Of a stretch of DNA of 64,000 nt, positions 60,881-64,000 are shown piece after piece. The stretch covers positions 2,547-66,546 of the forward strand of contig JAQSCZ010000114.1 in the NCBI GenBank assembly GCA_029945665.1. The letters run 5' to 3'. The stretch comes from a bacterium. GTDB lineage: Bacteria; Bacteroidota; Bacteroidia; NS11-12g; UBA955. Position numbers and translations under genes: made by a program. The notes under the pieces were generated by a model, which was not told the DNA's origin, ran no database searches, and was given only the letters and a program-made list of their open reading frames with translations. How positions within the stretch are numbered: position 1 is the first letter of the stretch; each line of letters begins with the position of its first letter.

Positions 60881-62316
60881 GGACTTGTGTATTTCTGTAT
60901 TGTATTTTTGTTAACATAATAATACATGGTGCTGTCCAAACTAGCTTTAAAAGGATTGGAAGTCCCCTTAGCACGCAGATTGCTATAAAATTTTATTTTG
61001 TAATTTTTTTCATCCAATTTTGAGTACTTGTTAAAATCGAATCGAAGTAACCGTTCATATACAGTGCCAGGTAATTTATAAGGTGTTAATGAATTCGTGT
61101 AATCCATTTTCTCTTGCCCAATGGCATACTGAAAGGTATTGGCCAGCCACAAGAAATCTGAGCCATGATTGCAAGTATGAAAAAAATCAATTCCATAAGT
61201 CAATTTTCTACCTGTTGTGTCCATAATAGGCACCAACTCCCAATTATTATTCTCATGCTTATATATTGCGAACCACTTATGTCCGCCATCTATTTGGTAG
61301 GCATTAAATAAATTAGCCTTTCCAAGTCCGATCATCTTTAATTTCTTATCGGCCAATTTATAGGTATCCCATTCCCTGAATAACCACACTACTTTTTTGA
61401 AATAATTATCAATTATAGGCGTATTGATTAGTACAAATAATAAAATTACAACCGAGTAACTATAATTAATGCGGGAGAATGGCCTTAATAACTTTAACGC
61501 GCTTGGATATATTTTTATTTTGCTGTCCTTCAGTGTAACCGTTGGTAAAAGTAATATAAATAGCAACCAAGCAAAATGAGCTAAAAATGAAGTATCGATA
61601 AAAAAGGTGATACCAGAGATATAGCAGAACATTGAAATATAAAACAGAAACCGTGTTTTTCTAAAAATAAAAAATGGAATCATTAAGGCTTGCATGGCTA
61701 TATAGGCAAAGCTTGCTATTTTGCAAATTGTGAAATACAAACTTGAGTTTGAAAGATACCATGCTCTGAATGTTTCGAAGAATGGGCTCAGGAATGGATT
61801 GCACAACATCACACTAAATGCAGATCCATTTCCCCAATAAGGGTCTTTTAAATGGCCTTCTAGCGCATATAAATTGATAAGTCCCCAAAGGATGGCCAGT
61901 AAGTATTTGTAATTATTTATCTCAAGTAAAAAGTATTTGTCATTATTCTCTTCATCTTTAATTTTGTATTTGCTTAATGCATAGTAATAAGCGGCAAAAT
62001 AAAAATGGATGAAGATGGTAATAACACTTCCAACAGTTGAGCATCCGAAATAAGAATCAAATTTAGATTGAAGTAAGGCAACGACTAGGGGTCCAATCCA
62101 CCATTGACGCAGCATAGTTATTAGTATGAAAACAATATAAAGAATTGAAAACAAATATTCTTCAGTTAGCAATTCTCCTTGAAAATAGCAATAATCAATA
62201 AGTATTTGTGATGTTCTATATAATAAAATTAAACCATACAGGATGATAATTAGCCTAGTTTTCTTGATTTCATAGAATGTTTGACTTTCGATATTAATTG
62301 TTTTATTAGCGATCAA
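60877..62316 (-). CDS. HTTM-like polytopic membrane protein
   Basis: 479 residues with about eight membrane helices in the first 320 and a soluble C-terminal 150. The region LKDPYWGNGSAFSVMLCNP near 165 and the following helices ending FLAHFAWLLFILLLP resemble HTTM proteins (homologs of the vitamin-K-dependent gamma-carboxylase membrane domain). Function of bacterial members is mostly unknown. Start is unsure: the TTG at 62316 is the first codon of the frame but lies 5 bases after a TACTTTTG box, and no nearby ATG is in frame. It is convergent with a GT4. Confidence 0.58.
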   Translation of the reverse strand: MIANKTINIESQTFYEIKKTRLIIILYGLILLYRTSQILIDYCYFQGELLTEEYLFSILYIVFILITMLRQWWIGPLVVALLQSKFDSYFGCSTVGSVITIFIHFYFAAYYYALSKYKIKDEENNDKYFLLEINNYKYLLAILWGLINLYALEGHLKDPYWGNGSAFSVMLCNPFLSPFFETFRAWYLSNSSLYFTICKIASFAYIAMQALMIPFFIFRKTRFLFYISMFCYISGITFFIDTSFLAHFAWLLFILLLPTVTLKDSKIKIYPSALKLLRPFSRINYSYSVVILLFVLINTPIIDNYFKKVVWLFREWDTYKLADKKLKMIGLGKANLFNAYQIDGGHKWFAIYKHENNNWELVPIMDTTGRKLTYGIDFFHTCNHGSDFLWLANTFQYAIGQEKMDYTNSLTPYKLPGTVYERLLRFDFNKYSKLDEKNYKIKFYSNLRAKGTSNPFKASLDSTMYYYVNKNTIQKYTSP

Positions 62317-62321
62317 TTAAA

Positions 62322-62329
62322 CAAAAGTA
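62322..62329 (-). promoter_or_regulatory. -7 box for the HTTM-like gene
   Basis: Minus-strand TACTTTTG, exact to TAnnTTTG, ending 5 bases before the proposed TTG start. The transcript would be nearly leaderless, or the true start is further inside. Confidence 0.4.
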
Positions 62330-62418
62330 GGATTTATATATTTAAATAATAGCAATAGCATTAATAAGTGCAAATATTGCATGTGTAAATTTCAGTGTAA
62401 CCGAATTCAAAAAACACC

Positions 62419-62426
62419 TATTTTTG
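62419..62426 (+). promoter_or_regulatory. -7 box for the WcaF-like gene
   Basis: TATTTTTG followed by CA, 10 bases before the ATG at 62437. It gives a very short leader, like the leftmost gene of the window. Confidence 0.45.
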
Positions 62427-62436
62427 CATTACCTAT

Positions 62437-62991
62437 ATGCGCAAAACGGTTAATCTCGCCAAATTCGATAACAGTTCTTTTTTTAGAACAGGAGCAGGTT
62501 TTGTAAAGCGCGGCAGTTGGTTCATTTGCAACGGTTTGTTTTTTAAAACCGCCTTTCACTTTTATGGCATTAAAGTTATGCTTTTAAGACTATTTGGTGC
62601 TAAAGTCGGCAATAATGTTATAATTAAACCCCATGTAAATATTAAGTTTCCTTGGCGATTAACAGTAGGGGATAATGTTTGGATTGGTGAGCAAGTATGG
62701 ATTGATAATCTAGATAATGTAAAGATTGGCAATAATGTGTGTATTTCTCAAGGTGCCTTTCTGCTATGTGGTAATCATAATTACAAGAAAGAGACCTTTG
62801 ATTTGATGATTGGAAGTATTACGCTCGAGGATGGTGTTTGGATAGGCGCAAAGGCCATTGTATGTGGTCATGTAGTTTGCCATAGTCACAGTATTTTGAT
62901 GGTTCAAAGTGTTGCAGTTAAAAATTTAGATGCCTACGGAATTTATCGTGGTAATCCAGCTGAAAAAATAAAGGAGAGAGTCATTGAATAA
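62437..62991 (+). CDS. WcaF-like left-handed beta-helix acetyltransferase
   Basis: 184 residues. The N-terminal 60 residues (FRTGAGFVKRGSWFICNGLFF, then GAKVGNNVII) are typical of colanic-acid-type WcaF acetyltransferases. Hexapeptide coils run from about 60 to 165, with the His-bearing LCGNHNYKKETFD loop near 110-122 and IYRGNPAEKIKER at the end. It O-acetylates a sugar with acetyl-CoA. Overlaps the next GT2 by 8 bases. Confidence 0.84.
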   Translation: MRKTVNLAKFDNSSFFRTGAGFVKRGSWFICNGLFFKTAFHFYGIKVMLLRLFGAKVGNNVIIKPHVNIKFPWRLTVGDNVWIGEQVWIDNLDNVKIGNNVCISQGAFLLCGNHNYKKETFDLMIGSITLEDGVWIGAKAIVCGHVVCHSHSILMVQSVAVKNLDAYGIYRGNPAEKIKERVIE

Positions 62992-63769
62992 TCCTAAAGT
63001 ATCTATTATTACGATATGTTTTAATGCAGAAAAAACGATTGGACAAACAATTGAATCTGTCTTAAATCAGCAATACAATAACATAGAATATATCATCATT
63101 GATGGCGCATCAAAGGATAATACCTTGAGTGTTATTGAGCCATTTAGATTGCGTATCTCAAAAGTTATATCAGAACCTGATAAGGGCTTATACGATGCTT
63201 TTAATAAAGGTCTAAGATTAGCTACTGGCGATATCATTGGAATTTTAAATTCCGATGATTTTTATCCAAATTCAATGGTGATTCAAAAGGTTGTTAATAT
63301 ATTTAACAATAATGCTGGTGCAGAAGCAGTCAGTACTTCTGTTCAAATTTTCAAGAATAATCAATTTATTCAGCCTTTTAGAACCTATAAGGCGAAAAAC
63401 TTCAAACTATGGCAATTTAGATTTGGTATGCAGCCACCACATCCTGGATTTTTTATTACAAAAGAAGCTTTATCTAAAGTAGGTTATTATAATGATCAGT
63501 ATAGAATAAGTGGAGATTTTGATTGGTTATTGCGCGCCATACTTTTAAACAAGGTAAAAACAATTTATGATAATTTTATTACCGTATACATGCGCGACGG
63601 GGGCTTGAGTGCTTCGGGCTTTTCGAGTAAAAAAAGAATGAATCAAGAAAATTTGAAATCATTGCGCTCCAACGGAATCTATAGTAATCAATTGTTAATT
63701 TATTCAAAATATTTATTCAAAATTTTTCAATTAAATTTATTTCCAACCTCAAAGAAAAAGGCAGTATGA
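62984..63769 (+). CDS. Family 2 glycosyltransferase (WcaA-like)
   Basis: 261 residues from TTG 62984. GT-A domain: VSIITICFNAEKTIGQTIESV near 6-26, DGASKDNT near 40 and NSDDFY near 90, where the aspartates bind the metal and nucleotide; then GMQPPHPGFFI and the SGDFDWLLRA segment near 172 (catalytic Asp region). This combination is typical of short GT2 enzymes next to WcaF genes in exopolysaccharide loci. It is the last glycan gene; its stop overlaps the ATG of nth (ATGA). Confidence 0.84.
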   Translation: MNNPKVSIITICFNAEKTIGQTIESVLNQQYNNIEYIIIDGASKDNTLSVIEPFRLRISKVISEPDKGLYDAFNKGLRLATGDIIGILNSDDFYPNSMVIQKVVNIFNNNAGAEAVSTSVQIFKNNQFIQPFRTYKAKNFKLWQFRFGMQPPHPGFFITKEALSKVGYYNDQYRISGDFDWLLRAILLNKVKTIYDNFITVYMRDGGLSASGFSSKKRMNQENLKSLRSNGIYSNQLLIYSKYLFKIFQLNLFPTSKKKAV

Positions 63770-64000
63770 ATAAAAAGAAAAAAATAGAATTTATTGTTAA
63801 AACATTAGAGGACCTATACCCTGAAACACCGATTCCGCTCGATCATAAGGATTCTTATACACTCTTAATTGCAGTTTTACTCTCAGCACAGTGCACAGAT
63901 GAGCGCGTAAATAAAATTACACCAGCACTATTTAAAAAGGCAGACACACCATATAAAATGGTGAAATTGACAATTGAAGAAATAAGAGAAATAATAAAAC
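63766..64000 (+). CDS. nth: Endonuclease III, partial at right edge
   Basis: ATG at 63766, with 78 codons visible before the window ends. The visible N-terminus (EFIVKTLEDLYPETPIPL, then LLIAVLLSAQCTDERVNKITPALF) is the highly conserved opening of Nth, the bifunctional glycosylase/AP lyase that removes oxidised pyrimidines. The catalytic Lys/Asp and iron-sulfur cluster lie beyond the window. It marks the housekeeping right flank of the locus, although its start is translationally coupled to the upstream GT2. Confidence 0.9.
   Translation, partial: MNKKKKIEFIVKTLEDLYPETPIPLDHKDSYTLLIAVLLSAQCTDERVNKITPALFKKADTPYKMVKLTIEEIREIIK

Overview
The window is an AT-rich segment of a Bacteroidota chromosome. 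The evidence is the recurrent promoter box TAnnTTTG, the near absence of Shine-Dalgarno sequences, a UpxY-type NusG paralog at the head of a surface-polysaccharide locus, and an RNA-modification-type gene with an N-terminal array of KRPYEKR-like repeats. Most of the window is one very large glycan locus (about 1.3-63.8 kb), with nearly all genes on the + strand and many start/stop overlaps of 1-20 bases. It is bounded by housekeeping-type genes: a repeat-rich RNA-binding gene and a LUD-like gene on the left, and endonuclease III on the right. No tRNA, rRNA, IS element or CRISPR array was seen.

Layout: 1-1.3 kb, two minus-strand flank genes. 1.3-4.8 kb, an MsbA-type ABC exporter, a sugar dehydrogenase and a DPM-like glycosyltransferase (GT). 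4.9-6.1 kb, control genes: a winged-helix protein with a degenerate nucleotidyltransferase domain, then a UpxY antiterminator, with hairpins between them. 6.1-8.2 kb, the Wzm/Wzt O-antigen ABC exporter. 8.2-26.6 kb, GTs, polytopic GT-C-like proteins and a block of small-molecule enzymes (beta-propeller, WbqC, NeuD-like, SDR, ATP-grasp, HAD), then WecE and an asparagine synthase; this stretch looks the most AT-rich. 26.6-27.1 kb, the relic of a carbamoyltransferase gene.

29.0-34.6 kb is a nonulosonic-acid cassette. NeuC-, NeuB- and NeuA-like enzymes sit directly with homologs of KdnB and KdnA, the pair that converts Kdo to 8-amino-Kdo in Shewanella. A REP-like palindromic element splits the cassette. 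It is followed by an orphan GT candidate, a GT4, and a HisH2/HisF2/WbpG acetamidino module. The HisF homolog lacks Asp11, so it is probably an ammonia channel partner rather than a histidine enzyme. 40-46 kb adds an asparagine synthase, a NodB deacetylase, a sugar formyltransferase and WecB.

48.4-54.4 kb encodes FkbH, an acyl carrier protein, a methyltransferase, a VOC protein, an MBOAT acyltransferase and an SGNH-like partner. This reads as a pathway that builds an ACP-bound C3 acid (glyceryl or a derivative) and transfers it to an exported glycan. 54.4-63.8 kb holds more GTs, an O-antigen polymerase/ligase, a third complete asparagine synthase, an HTTM-like membrane protein and a WcaF-like acetyltransferase.

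Together the locus appears to build and export a heavily decorated acidic and amino-sugar glycan (amide, acetamidino, formyl, acetyl and possibly glyceryl groups). The most interesting leads are the KdnAB-NeuABC combination and the FkbH-ACP-MBOAT cassette. Also notable are two divergent promoters whose -7 boxes abut at TTTG|CAAA.
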